Shown: positions 12,937-25,972 of the stretch, piece after piece
Numbering within the stretch: the stretch's first letter is position 1
Layout of the letters: the number at the start of each line of letters is the position of its first letter
From: Acholoe squamosa
Lineage: Eukaryota; Annelida; Polychaeta; Phyllodocida; Polynoidae
NCBI GenBank assembly: GCA_949317995.1
Contig: OX439050.1
Location: 4,340,001-4,404,000 of the forward strand
Direction: 5' to 3'
Length of the DNA stretch: 64,000 nt
Position numbers and translations under genes: made by a program
Notes under the pieces: generated by a model
What the model was told of the DNA's origin: nothing
Database searches by the model: none
Seen by the model: the letters and a program-made list of their open reading frames with translations, nothing else

Positions 12937-14592
12937 CACAGATGTCAATCTTTCTACTACAATATCTGAATATTCTCTTTTTCTCAATGATTTTAAGTGT
13001 TGATTCTGTAATGTCTGCTTGCCACATACAGCGCAGGAGATGGATTATGTCTTAACCACAGCTTCCATGATTTTTTATATTTTAACCAACCATTTTCCAC
13101 ATGAAATACCTCTAAATAACCTGATTGAAAGAAACAATTCAGCAATAAATCTTCCGTGACAGGTGCACAGTTTTGACTGTATTGTGTACCCATGGATATC
13201 TCCAGATTGATTTTACAGCATTTCCTATACGTCTTAACTGTTTCCAAGTGAATTAGTGCAGTTTAAAGTGAAAAGATAATGTCTACTGTCCAGTACCCTA
13301 CACAAGTTTGGTACCTGTCGTGTCAAGTCTGTGAAATCTTCAGAGATGACAGAGTTTCAGATTTTCTCTGATTTCAGAGGTTCAAAGGTGATATTTTACT
13401 ACAGAAATAATAAGAAAAAAAATTTAAAATGAATATTTTATAATTCTGATATTTCTTAAAGGTACACCTAACCCTAAGTGTTTAATTTTGAAGGTATTTG
13501 TCACTCTGATTAGGGTATAACCCCCCTTTTGAAGTGCCCCAAAATAATTTTCAGAGTTTCGCCAAATATCGAACTGACATCTCTGAATCTTATAAAATAC
13601 TTAGTTCTAAGGTAAAATGAATATGCACCTCTTGTTATTACTTTACACCATGTATTTTGAGTACTTCATGGTTTATATTCAGTATTTGATGAACTATACC
13701 TTAAAAAGTTATATATCTTTGAATTTGCATTGAAATGCATTGTGTCCCGAAAGATACCACATTCACATTAATCATATGGATCTTATTATCAATACATACA
13801 TCTTGACCAAGTCCACCTAAATCAGCGACAGTATGGTTAAAGACACATCATTGGTCTTTCTATACACTTATAGAGATGTCCCAAGTAACACCAATCAAAA
13901 TAAACCTATTGCCATAATGTGACTGGAGATATTTTAGACACTTCATAACTTTGGCATCTGTCATGACAGAGGTTTTATTGGCTTACAGGACACCCACTGG
14001 GGAAAAGTATGTTTGAGCCTATAAGAATATTCACAATATCCTATTTAAGGTGACACATTGAAGAAGTTAGCTACAGAAAGTAATTTTTATGCACATTTCT
14101 ACAATATTTTTCATTTCTTTGTTACATCGTCCAAACCACACAAAGGAATACAATTTGTACAACATCTGAAAGATCATACAATTCTTTAGAGCCAATGGGT
14201 CAGCCCATAGGGCACTGAGGGTTAGATCCATAATACTCATTATGTCAGGAGAATAAACAGGTTTCTGAGAAAAGATATGTCAGTGACTTCTACCCTTTTA
14301 ATTAACAGTAATTTTTTTATGGCTTCAAAAAGAAGAGATCACAAGAAGAGCTAATGTTCCCAACCTGATGCACACGGTGGCATGAGACCCATGTTATCTA
14401 TAAGCAAACCTGCTGGAGAGTTTAGTTATTATCCCTATCCTGGCCCATTTGGACCAGTTACATAAGAATCAAATATAAAATATTTGATGCAGTTATCTCC
14501 TCATTTTGGTCATTCTAGACTAGAAATTACCTGTGTGCTATATAGCTTTTTAAAAAAAAATGAAGTGGGGAAATCTTGGTCATACTCATTAT

Positions 14593-17560
14593 TCAGTGTG
14601 GTTTATAGCCAGTGTAGGTGCCATCCGCTGAGGGATATCTATCCCGGATGGCCCAAACCATGCAACTGGGTATAACCACACGAACACCAGGACCAAGGTA
14701 CCCCCGCTTCCACAAGATGAACTTTCTATATGCCATATGGCGTAGCGTGTCATTCTCTGTAGGATCGTCATCTTGTACCATGTACTCATTGTGATTGAGT
14801 ACCGCTACTTCAAGGGCCGTTCTTGAGAGTACTATCTGATTGATGGGACCAGCTTCTCTGATCAGTATACACTTCCGATTACTTGAGGGGATGCAGCATT
14901 CACGTTCGATGAGTGTCGGCATTTCTCGGCATTGGTAGCAGTGGCACCAGCCAGATGGAGGGGTGTTGCTTGGTGGATCAGGTGGGTTACGTCTCATGGC
15001 CATCAAGACCAAATCTGGATAAAGCCCAGCTAAATCAATAGTCAATGTTTGGAGTCCATCTGGAGATAGCTGCATGACCTGCAAATAAAGTATTTGTAGG
15101 AAACTTAAGTCATGTTATTCCGATTGCCCCCCCCCCCCCTCACCATGCTACCACTGGCATGAACAGCCGCTGGATGCTGGCCCTCCGTCTGACCAGCACT
15201 CCACCCGCCACTCACACAAAACTAGGCGCTTCTTATTTCTAAAGTACCCTGGCACCTTTACACGGCTAGTGCTCTTTTGACACCTGCACTTTATTGCGAT
15301 GGTACGGTATATCAAAACATTTTCTAATCATCAGTACCATGAAATATTGATATTGATATAGCCTACATGATAGAGAAATGGCTTGCATTAAATGGCAAGT
15401 CGTAGGTCCAATGGCCTGCCACCACCTTTGATTTGCTGATGCATCTACATGATGCATCAATGAGGTGTTCGGAAGTCTAATCCTCTCTGCTGAACATAAA
15501 ATTCTTATCTTATATGTCTTATCCATGCATTGATGCTCTATACTTGCCTTTGATTTAGCCTCCTCTACTTCTGCTGTCCGCAGAGCCTATAAAATGATAC
15601 AATTCATCTTGTTGTCAATAAGGCTAAATTTGAAGTTAAGAATCTTCTGTTTTGAGACACAATTAACTGGCATATATAAGCTGAACTTATACGTAAGCCA
15701 CTTTATGATCTTATTTGCAAAACCCCAACCAACCTCTTGGTTAGGCTTATAGTAAAACTTTGTTACTATGAGGTACCTGGGACATGAGCAATTACCTCAT
15801 TGTAATGAAGTGCTCATTGTAATGAAGTTATGGATGTGAGGGGGGGCCTCAAAAGGTGAGCGTGGGGGGGGGGGAAGAACCTCTATTAGTGACTATCTAG
15901 GGACAGCCACTGATCACTCCAGAGCAATTTATGGAGTGAAATCGTGGCTCACATAGAAGCTAGGGATGTCCCAACATGTTTCCAGGCCACACACAAGGAA
16001 TTGGGGGAGTAGAGGGGTTGGTGAGCATCCAAACATATTTCCAAGCCGCTCATCAGCACCAACTGAAATTCAAAGGGTGATGAGAGTACACAAATTACCT
16101 AGAAAAGCCCTGGTCTGGTGCAAGGAGCTTACATAATTATCTCATTCTAACCCAGTAGTAGCCTCATAATTCCTCTACTGGAGTTTATTGACTATAGAAA
16201 TGTATGAAAAAAAAGCAACTCAAATATGCTCGTTATAGGCAAGTGCATGTTATATCCATGCTCTTAGTAGCAAAGTTTTACTGTATAAGCCACATCTGGT
16301 TCCCTGCAGCTTTAGCTCCTGGCTATAAGCCTTGTCTTATAAACAAACCTGAGGCCTCCTCTACCTTATGTGCGTCTTATAGGCAATATACTTTCACTTT
16401 ACAACAATATAAACTTATCTGATTCCCAACATAACTCATCGGCCAGAGAAAAGATAAAAGGCATGGAAAAGTCACTTTCATGTCATCAAATGTGTAAATA
16501 ACAATAATGATTTCACTATCACACTGCTTCCAACATGAAATAAATTTCCATTTCCGGAAATCTGGTCTGGGAAATCCATAGACCAGCTTTTTATTTTGGA
16601 CTGGCATAAGTTGTTAAATTCACATCTAGTAGCTTGAATATTTTACAGGGGTATTACCTCAGTAGATTTCTTCTTTTTCTTAGCCTCACTTTGTCCTTGT
16701 ACATCAGTCGATTTCTTCTTTTTCTTGGCCTCACTTGATCCTTGCACCTCAGCAGATTTCTTTTTCTTCTTAGTTGCACTTTGTCCTTGAACCTCAGCAG
16801 ACTGCTTTTTCTTCCTGGGTTGTTTTGACTCGGAATGTTTACCTCTTTCCTTTGTTTCAGCTTTTCCTTGTTCCACTATTTCCTCAACAGCAACCCTCTG
16901 CTAATAAATGAACATCTTATGAATTTCGATAGTCCACACCAGCAATTCATTGGAGCATCATGATGGGTTACGTAAAAACTTCTACCCCCTCCTGAGGGAC
17001 AGGGGCATAGAATCTTTTGACCCATCTTGAGAGGGGCCATAAAAGAATCTAGCCTCATTTTTCAAAAAGGCCTGCACTTTACTGTAGATCAAAGAGCGGT
17101 GTGAGGGTGATGTAAAAAGTTTGCTTCCCCCTATATATACACATCTTTAAACCTACAGAATCCCTGTGGATCAACAGGGTAAAACGTACCTTCGCCAGGC
17201 CCTTGTTGATCCACATGATTGTGGATAGCCTCCATTCAGATCAATATTCTTTTTTCTATTGCTAGTTTGATATAAATAGGAATACATCTCTATTTTCTAT
17301 CTATTGCTTACTTCATCATATGCGTCACATTCAAACGCTGGATCTTCCATTTCATTATATAGTATATCATCATCCTCCTCTTCGAGGTAGTCTGTATTCA
17401 GACATGGGAATTTATGTGATCCACATGTGCACAAGTATGTACATGCCGTTCCGTTCTGTCTGCACCGACAATAACCCCTGGTGCTTTCGCCATGTCTTCC
17501 CTTAACTCTAGTGCAGCTATTTGTAGTGCAAGTGCAGGACACAGGGTCAGCTGTCGCCAT
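14593..17560 (-). CDS. CXC-like / Lys-repeat / P2X7-ballast-like protein
   Basis: Four minus-strand exons splice in phase 0: 17560-17312, 16897-16658, 15586-15548 and 15078-14593 (TGA). They give 337 residues. The ATG directly follows an AG acceptor, so a 5' non-coding exon is likely. Exon 1 is Cys-rich (CTCTTNSC, YCRCRQNGTAC, YLCTCGSHKFPC) with an acidic tail and resembles a CXC-type zinc-binding region. Exon 2 carries about three AEVQGQS-KKKKK repeats and is nuclear-like in charge. Exon 4 has WCHCYQCREMPT, ECC, then MAYRKFILW and VVIPSCMVWAIRDRYPS (residues ~220-335). That pattern is the zinc-binding cytosolic 'ballast' domain of P2X7, which also occurs alone in many invertebrate proteins without the channel. 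There are no transmembrane segments, so it is not a receptor. The third intron uses a GC donor (AAAG|GCAAGT). Function unknown. Confidence 0.8.
15600..16640. other. Intronic sequence, nothing recognised
   Basis: Introns of the P2X7-like gene. There are G-runs near 15840-15874 and short ATTGTAATGAAGTGCTCATTGTAATGAAGT direct duplications near 15800. I see no gene. Confidence 0.5.
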
Positions 17561-17639
17561 CTGAAGTAAAGGTATATTACATTGTAGGGTTGAAACGATG
17601 CTTTGAAAAACAATCATATCAACACAAAATGTTACAAAC

Positions 17640-18713
17640 ATTGTAAAAGACCACCTAAATGGACAAATGTTTGAAAATGTTAGAAGTCTTTTTTAATGTT
17701 AAATAAATGTGTTTTTTTTTTTTGTGTGGGATGTAATTCATTGATTATTTAGACTAAGGGAGTGTTGTGGGTTTGTGGGAGACAAAAATATGTCAGACCC
17801 CTCTTGGGGGAGACAAAAGAATTCTGACCAATTAGGGAGAAAAAGGCTGCAGGCTACTAAGAAAAAAGAAATCAGAATATCCGAAAATACAGTACAGAAA
17901 TCCATAGATCCAACTTTATATTTCAGACCCCTCCATGGGGGGCGGAAAATTTTCAAGGCATCCGTGGGGAACTTCAATGGCCCCTCTGCTCATTGTTAAA
18001 AAATGACCACCCCGTAAATCCATGGGTGGGTGGGGGGCAAAATGGAAACTAAAATGATTAAGACAACACGGGTGGATTCAGATAAATTTTGGTCATGGGG
18101 GTGGGCACAGACAGCTTACGGAACCAAGGCCCAAATTCTGTGGGTCTAGAATGGGGGAGGGACATGACCCCCAGGCCACCCCTTGGATCTGCTACTGAGG
18201 CAGCTATTGAACTAGGCCTAGCCCTATAATTTTATTTTAAAAGAGTCTTAGGGAGTGGTCATTATTTATCAGGGAGGGGTGGTGGGTTTTCATGGGGATA
18301 CCCGGAAATTTCTTATGCCCCCCTGAACAGCAGTCAACATTTTGATCTATCCAGCTAGCAGAGCGATGTTGTCCCAACGTTGAACCAACGTTGTTGAGGG
18401 TTGGACTGACGTCAGCCACCAACATCGGTACAACATAGTTTTGGCTGCTGCCATTCCATATGAACCAACATCAGCAGAAAATGACGTTGGTCCAACCAAA
18501 TTTTAAGCCATGACCTGACATTGGGTTTTTACGTTGGAACAACGTTGGTACAATGTAATTTTAGTCAACCATTTTTTTCTTTCCCATTGTTATATGCACA
18601 CCAGGAGAGTAAGGAAAGGAATATATGTGATTGAATCTATTGAAGAAATGGCTGTCATTATCGTAGAGACAGTCATCTCTGTATTTTAATCTCAGCTTTA
18701 TTTATGAAGAAGT
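17640..18713. repeat. Non-coding repeats, including CAACGTTG words
   Basis: 18360-18560 holds repeated CCAACGTTG / ACCAACATC words, a common diffuse repeat. 18244-18262 carries AGGGAGTGGTCATTATTTA, the terminal repeat of the MITE at 26556-26828, here without a visible partner end. Confidence 0.6.
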
Positions 18714-18726
18714 GATACAAAGTCAT

Positions 18727-19160
18727 GGAGTGGGTGGTCAAATGTTATCCCACCTCATGCCTCAGGGTGAGAGGCCCCGCGGGTTGTATCCACACCGAAG
18801 TGAGATTACCCTTGTGTCGTTGTGCCTGGACCCTAGTCTAATGGGGAGTGGGCATGATGGTGACCGAATCTATGGGAAGGAAGAAAGCACTCCCCTACAC
18901 ATTTACCGAGGCAATAGTTCTTTAACATCCATCACTACATAGGCATAGTGACAGATTGACAGGCCTGTTTTAAGTCATTTGTCTGCCATGACCACCATTC
19001 AACTTTCCAGTACAGCCTAGACAAGGCAGGGAGGACACTCAAATGATGCCTTACGCCGACATTGTGAGCCACCACTGCACCCTGGCCAGGCCGGTAATCA
19101 AACTCGTCACCTTACGGCTTTGAGTCCGCCGCGCTGCCAACTGCACCACACTGACCGGCC
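18727..19160 (-). mobile_element. tRNA-SINE with 13-bp target duplication
   Basis: A perfect direct repeat GATACAAAGTCAT flanks it at 18714-18726 and 19161-19173. On the minus strand the element begins GGCCGGTCAGTGTGGTGCAG. TGGTGCAGTTGG is an A-box match, and a degenerate B box follows (GAGTTTGATTACC). The rest is an unrelated ~350-bp body. Head next to one duplication and tail next to the other identifies a SINE in minus orientation. Confidence 0.85.
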
Positions 19161-19784
19161 GATACAAAGTCATCTCACCCATTAGACCTTGTATATCCAC
19201 CATTCTCTACAAAATGGCCTAGACACCACCCCCCCCCCATCAATTTTTGGCAAAATACACAGGGGCAGATCCAGAAGGATTGGTCAAGGGGGGGCACAGC
19301 CAAGAAAATTTGGTTATGGGGGGGTTACAGCCAGGGTACGGCACCACCTTTCCTATGGTCAAGAGTTTAATGAAGGCCCAATTTCAGGGGGTCTAGGGGG
19401 GGGCACGTGCCCCAAAGGCCCCCTCTTGGATCTGCTACTGATATTACACCCCACAAAAACGGGATTAACCATACCCCAGGCCCCTTTGGTGGCTTCCCCC
19501 TTATCCCCCCTAATAAAAAGCAGCAATGAACAATCTGAGGACTGGGTTGGGCTAGCTTAACATTGACATTTGAAAAAGATATATACATGTACATGCAAAA
19601 TCAAGACTTGATAAATGTGACACCCTGAAAGAAAAGTTGAACATTTCAAACAAGGAAAGGGGCATCCCCCAGGAAAATTTTGAACATTGTGAGGCCAAGG
19701 AGTCCATTCTGTAACTTTTTGGGAATAGCTGAACCCTTTTTTCATGTCACTATTAAAGGGCCCATAGATGTCACATGTCGATTT

Positions 19785-20050
19785 TAAGAAATGGCCCTGT
19801 CACATGTCACTAACAGAGCTATGTCCCATGTCGATTTTAAGAAATATGCCTATACATGGGTACCCCGGTACCCGAAATTTTAAGAGTGTCGATTTTTATT
19901 ATTCATAACTTTGTGTGTCGATTTTTAAAATCCCTGTGTCTCCAGTGTCGATTTTTAAGACCCCTGTGTCGCCAGTGTCGATTTTTAAAACCCCATGTCA
20001 CCATGTCGATTTTAAGAAATGGCCATGTCACCATGTCGATTTTAGGGCTC
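19785..20050. repeat. Tandem repeat built on TGTCGATTTTTAA
   Basis: Roughly eight spaced copies of GTGTCGATTTTTAA, separated by short segments such as GCCCTGTCACA or ACCCCTGTGTCGCCA. Unit length varies (~30-45 bp). Confidence 0.75.
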
Positions 20051-20164
20051 TAGGGCCATTGTTTTGCCAATGTTGGGCCAACATTTGTTAATCCCCCACT
20101 AGTGGAAGGCCTGCCTACGTTGGTTATACCATAAATTGCCAATGTTGGTACAACCGGAAATATG

Positions 20165-20570
20165 TGATGTGTTACCAATGTTGGCAAAGATGTACAGGTT
20201 AGACAGGGAGTGTTCGCCGGATGTTCAGGTTGATGTACAGGTTAGGCGAGGAGTGTTCGGTGGATGTTTAGGTTAGGCGGGAAGTGTTCAGTGGATGTTT
20301 GGGTTAGGCAGGGAGTGTTCGGCAGATGTTTGGGTTTAATAGGGGGAGAGTATTTGGTTGGTGTACAGCCTACAGGTTAGGCGGGGAGTCTTCAGTGGAT
20401 GTTCGGGTTAGGTGAGCAGTGTTCAGTGGATGTTTGGGTTAGGCAGGGAGTGTTCGGCAGATGTTCGGGTTAGGCGGAGAGTATTCAGTTGATGTACAGG
20501 GTAGGTGGGGAGTGTTCGGTTGATGTTGGGTTTAGGCGGGTAGTGTTTGTTGAGGGTAGTGTTCGTTGGA
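20165..20570. repeat. Minisatellite, ~31-bp unit
   Basis: About a dozen imperfect copies of GATGTTCGGGTTAGGC followed by GGGAGTGTTCGGT. Variants carry TTTAGG or ACAGG in place of TTCGGG. Confidence 0.8.
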
Positions 20571-23253
20571 TGTGCAATATTTTAACAGGGGATGGCACTT
20601 ATTTCAAAGCTCATATTGTATCGCAACATTTTTATGCCCCCCCCCAAATGGCATTCAATTTTTTTTGTCCCCATGTGTGCCAGAGGAGCACCCTCTTGTG
20701 CTATGGTAGATTTTTTAGCCCCCCCCCCCCACAAGAGGGGTCAAAAGTTTTTGTGGAGGGCTTGTTAGATAATATAGGGGGGGGGGGGGTTGTTAGAGCT
20801 TGGTATATAATAAGTTTGGTTGTAGATCTACTTTGAACATTCTCTAAAACTTTTCAGTTTCTGAAATCCCAGAAATTTAGGAACGTGCAGGAATGATTTA
20901 TAATAGGCATGTGAGAAAAGGTTAAAATAGACTTATTTGAGTCTCATGGCCACAGTGTGAGACTGACAGGGGCCGTGACACAAATGAACAGTCATTTAAA
21001 TCTATGTGACTGGCACTGTAACTGGATAATATGCCCAGTCTGGACCTGGACCTCGCAGATTTCTCCTAAAATTTTAGGGGTGGGGTGTGTGGGTGTGGGT
21101 GGGGGTGCCTGACACATAGCACTCTCCCATTTCTCTCTTTACTGCCAATGGCACTGACAGTGATACAGAGACAGTCACTGTGACTGGGTCAGTCTGAGTG
21201 CCAGGTATTTTTCAACACGGCCAAAACATGGTACCTAGTCTAGGACAGGAGGGAGCATGAACTCGGAGGGCATGTATTCTTACCTTACTCTCCTTGCTCT
21301 TGCTGGGTGAAAGTCTTCTCTCCTAACAAAATCTGTTGCAATGATGAGCAAGCAGACGCCTTCTTTGACTCCCTTTGACAGGTTTTGACAATGGTGGATC
21401 TCTGGAGAACGAGATCTAGTCAATGCACTTTTTTTTATCAAGATTTTTTTCGTCATTCTGGATTATACTGTCTTTCTTGTGACTTATCATAGATATATAG
21501 GAGACTACAATAATTAATCCAAAGGAAAACGGAAAGAGTTGAAATCTCTAAAACTCACGATGCAGTGAGAATTGACTGGGACTTCCGTTTTGGGAAGAAG
21601 ATTGCATCTTGTTTTTGAAGATTGATTTCGGGAGATTTATTATTAGCTAAAACTTCATCCTGAGAATGTATTTGGGAGCTGAAAGTGAGTCCATATATGG
21701 GGGAAGAAGGGGAAGATACACAATGACTAATAGGTAAGTAATCAGGTCGTACATTTTAATTGTGAGGCATCTGGTTCTCAAAGCTAGAAGAGAAGGATGA
21801 CACTGCCCATCTGTTTACCCTGTTTACGGGAAGTTAAAGGGACCGACCACACGGCCCACAGTGGCTGCGGTATGCGCGGCGTGTTAACTAGGTCATACAG
21901 GGCCACGTGACTGGATTTGGCCTACTTCTGCTAAGCTCGACGAGTTAAGAAATGCTAAAACACCCGTTGTTGTGCCACTTTAAAGCCCTGGCTTTTGGTA
22001 ACAGAAAATAAGTTACTATTGTGGTGATAGCATGGCCTCAAAACAGTATGCATGTCAAAATAATAATAATTAAGATATGGAATTAGCATATTTAGCATCA
22101 ATGGTACTTGATTATCATAGTGTCAATGGTCATGAAACTCTGAAAAGGTGTTTCCTGAAAAAGGAGGGTATTACCGGACACTGGAGTGTATTACCGGACA
22201 CCTGAGGTTTTGTTAGAAGCAGTAGGTCATAAAATGGTAAGTCATTTGCCCAAGTAGCTCCAAAGAGGGGCAAATAATAATAATGTATAATTTAAGATAG
22301 CAATAACTTTTAGTCTCATTGGTAGGCCTCTTTTTGGCCTCAGATATGTCTCTATCCATTGTTCTTATGCAGTCTTTGCGAAAAGTTTTTCACCATGCAG
22401 GACATTCGGTCCTGCAGATTTCTAATTCTGCAGGCCCGGTTCAGTTCTCTCAGGGAGTATTCAGTCTTCTTGAAAACTTTTTCAGTTGAGAGATGTACAG
22501 GACAGGCAAGATTTCTGCAGGGCCATGTAGCTGCACTTGTATCTGTACTGACACTTTATATTATGTAGTATTAGAAGTATCACCAACATGGTAACCATAT
22601 AATTGCATTTTATCATAATTATAGTGCTCCCCCATGCTTTCGATTACTGTAATATCCCGTGTCTATGGCATGGGTTTTATGTATAAGGCATGGCATATAT
22701 GAACCAGACTCTGGAGATCACTCCCAGATATGTATCTTGCTGTAGCTACATTTCTGAGGGACCAACATCACTACCCATGTCTAGCTTTCAAGAAGACTGA
22801 GTATTTAATATAACAATCATGATATTTTAATCTACAATCTGTAATACTAAGATTTGAGTCATGAAGCAGAATACTCTTCCAGATCCAACTTTATTAACCT
22901 GGAAAATAAGCACAAACATCTACTATGAATGTCAAGACCTATTATAATAGATCTACTGAATTGAAATTTAAGTCCTGCAGGACCAATACTTAGGTAGCTA
23001 CAGTGGGAAAAGTACAACAAACTCATTAATTATGACAACTCTGGCAACTAATTATGCTCTGCATGCAGATTAATCACACTTGGTATGCTATTATAAAACA
23101 TTGTAAGCTGTCTTCAATACAATTATGTAGCTGAGAGATAACTTCAATCAGCACCTCTGTGAAGGGATTGATATCTGAGTGTCAGGGAAAATGTATCCAG
23201 TAATGTGCAGCCTGTACTCTGGAGCAGCTGTACAGCCCCTTGATGTATACTAA

Positions 23254-25972
23254 TTAAGCACAAACAATGCAAATAAAAACATATTCCTCAATATCGTCCT
23301 CAGACATGCCAAGCAAGTTTTCGTCGTTGGTGCATTGTGGATGGTACCACCTGGGGCAGTTATTGCATCCAATCATACTCTCCTCCTCATGGGTTCCTCT
23401 GCACTTTGCACAGGCATTTTTTGGGATATCGTCCCACATCTCATCATCAGAGTCCATGTATGGCACTTCCTCATCATGTGCATCATCGGATGATGAGGTT
23501 GATGGCAGTCGCCTTTTCTTTGTAGTTTTGGACTTCTGTTTTGCCATTCTTTCCTTTGCAGCTTCTGTTTTGCGTGCCTCCCTTTCCTCTTTTCGCCTTA
23601 GAGCTGCTGCCTTTTTGGTTGCTTTTAGTTGCTCCTGTTCTTCTTTCTTCTGTATTCTGTCCCTTTTCCTTTGCTCCATGTCAGCCTTTTTCCTCTCTTT
23701 CTCATTGTGTTTTTCTGCTAGAACTCTCCTAGCTTCTACCCCTGATATGGCATGAGGTAGTGGCATAGACTTTACTTGGTTGGATGGTTGACTGGCAGCA
23801 GATTTGGACTGGTTTGGAGCAGTGTTCGTTGGGTTGGTATGGGTGGTAGCAGGCTGCTGGATGATGTGGGTGGCAGCAGGTGGCTGGGTGTAGAAGAAAG
23901 CAGCTGCAGGTGGTTGGATGCCATGGGTGGCAGCAGACAGCTGGGTGGGGAAGACAGCAGCAGCAGGTGGCTGCATAGGGTGGGTGGCAGCTGGCAGCTG
24001 GATGGGGAAGACAGCGGCAGCAGGCGGCTGCATAGGGTAGGTGGCAGCAAGGGGCTGGGCGACATGGGTGGCAGCAGGCGGCTGAATGACGTGGGTGGCA
24101 GCAGGCGGCTGAACAACGTGGGTGGCAGCAGGCGGCTGAACGACGAGGGTGGCAGCATGAGGCTGAACGAGGTGGGTGGCAGCAGGCGGCTGAACAACGT
24201 GGGTGGCAGCATGAGGCTGAATGACGTGGGTGGCAGCAGGTGGTTGGACTACGTGGGTGGCAGCAGGAGGCTGAATGGTAGTTACTGGGGAGACAAGCCT
24301 ACTGAGGTCCACTGCATCAAAGTTGAACGGCACCAGCCCTGCCTTTTTGAAGCCTGCCACAGCATACTTTGGCAGTGCAGCTCTGGTCCAGGTTTGTTTA
24401 AAGACCTCTGGGAAATGCCTCTTTGTCAATGCTTGCCCTAGATGGGACATTTGCCATGCCCTCACCTCTTCACGCCAAACTGCTTTCATTGTGGAGAACA
24501 GTGCCAAGTCGCAGGGTTGGTGCAGGTGGCTGGCGTGAGGTAGTAATGAGTATAGGATAATTCCGTGGTGATTGCAGAATTCCCCAGCTTCGAGAGTGAC
24601 ATGGCTCGCATGGCCATCGACAAAAAGGATCACAGGCCTAGTGATCCCCTCTGCTTGAACCTTTTCTTGAAAGGTTTCTAGAAAATCCAAGAAAACAACT
24701 GACGTCATCCAACCACTGTCGGAGACTGCATAGATGGCCTCATCGAATTCGTCAATGTCTACATCCCGTATCCTTTTGCCTGGATATATGATGAGTGGAT
24801 CCATGAACAAACCTCCAGCATTCATACATGCCAAAACTGTGATTTGCTGACGGTTGTTGGTGACCCGTTGGTAAACATTTTTTGCACCCTTTCGGGCTAG
24901 CACCCGCCCAGACGACTCACACAACGGAAAGCCAGACTCGTCGCAATTGAAGGCCCGTGAAGGAGAAAGGGCTTCTACAGCATTTTGCTGAAGGAGGTAG
25001 GCCTGTAGATCCGCATACCATTTCCTTAGCATGCCCTCTGTAACTGCGGCTCTCTGATGTCCCAGTGCAGAGGGTCTTCGTTCGGCAATCTCGGGGTGCC
25101 TTTTCATGAAGGCTGCGTACCAGTCTTTTCCTGCAAGAGGATAGCCATTCATGAAGAGGTGTGCTCATTTGTTTGTGGATTTCTGATCAACATTTACTCT
25201 CAACCAGAATCATGGGGATCATCAATCTAAACTGATATCAGAGACAAAATTAACCCACTTGGTAAAAAACATTTTTTCAACGTTTGCAAACATTATTACT
25301 TGGTTTGTGAAAAAAAAAAAGACTTTTTCTAAAATGTTTTCATTACGTTGAAAAAAACACGTTTTTAACATGTTTTATTTTTCAACCAAATAAAAAACAT
25401 GAAGTAGAACAAACCTGGCCCATACCCACAAGAGCAAACCTAAGACATCTATATCTGAACCATGTAGAATGTTTAAAAACGTTTTAGTCAAAAATGTGTG
25501 TATCTTAACTATGTAGAAACATTTAAGATACCAATGTTCAGACAAGAAATGTTGAAAACGTTTTTTGTTCACTGGTTAGTCACATATCTTTTCTATAACT
25601 AAAATAGATCTATACTATGATTTCACTAAATTTAGACAAACCTGGGAGATTGTCCTTAAAGACAGTTTTCCGGCCTTCCCTGTCCAATATCTGTTTGACT
25701 TCTTGCAGGAGTACCTGTTTGGGTAGATGGTGGGCAGTGTCTCCCATACGAACCACATGCTCACATAGACTTTTTTCTTCCTCCAAAGACAAGACTGTTC
25801 GTGGCCCAGACTTCTTGTGGATGGGCACCACTCCACGGACTTTCTCTGATAGTGTCGACTTTGGCACATTGAATTGCTCAAAGGCTTTTCGTAAACTGAG
25901 CCTCCCTGACCTTACGGCCTCAACAGCATCATCTAGGTTTGATTCTGTATACTTTTTTCTCTTGTTCTCCAT
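23254..25972 (-). CDS. Pogo-like transposase with Pro/Ala repeats and PHD finger
   Basis: Two exons, 25972-25642 and 25130-23254, join at CCAG|GAAAAGACTGG (phase 1) and give 735 residues. Exon 1 is an HTH psq DNA-binding domain (AVEAVRSGRLSLRKAFEQF, VPKSTLSEKVRG). Exon 2 begins with a CENPB-type segment (GKDWYAAFMKRHPE), then a DDE_1 core with FNCDESG (D174), FVDGHASH (D282) and HQPCDLALF (D318). About 15 degenerate nonapeptides of the QPPAATHVV type follow. Then come a basic coiled stretch rich in KKE/RK, an acidic patch, and a C-terminal PHD-type C4HC3 finger (CAKC, CNNC, HPQC, CIVC; residues ~684-735). The enzyme would act in the nucleus on its own terminal repeats. The frame is fully open, so recent activity is possible. 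Confidence 0.85.
23850..24290. repeat. 27-bp coding minisatellite inside the transposase
   Basis: About fifteen copies of GGTGGCAGCAGGCGGCTGAA-type units (plus strand) encode the QPPAATHVV nonapeptides in the minus-strand transposase. The long plus-strand frame across it is a by-product of the 27-bp periodicity. Confidence 0.85.

Larger units (their letters stand above)
19174..22162. other. Intergenic region of minisatellites, no gene seen
   Basis: Holds the TGTCGATTTT array, the GTTCGGGTTAGGC array, G/C homopolymer runs near 20640-20790, and otherwise unique non-coding sequence. Open frames here lie inside repeats. Confidence 0.6.

Noticed and set aside
14593..15078. P2X7 purinergic receptor gene
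   Set aside because: Only the ballast-like part is present; there are no transmembrane helices or ATP-binding ectodomain in the spliced product.
18970..19160. A functional tRNA gene on the minus strand
   Set aside because: An A box is present but the B box is degenerate, no cloverleaf closes, and the target duplication shows it is a SINE.
23776..24441. 221-aa plus-strand open frame rich in GGSRRLN repeats
   Set aside because: It is the antisense of the 27-bp coding minisatellite in the pogo-like transposase; the period keeps the frame open.
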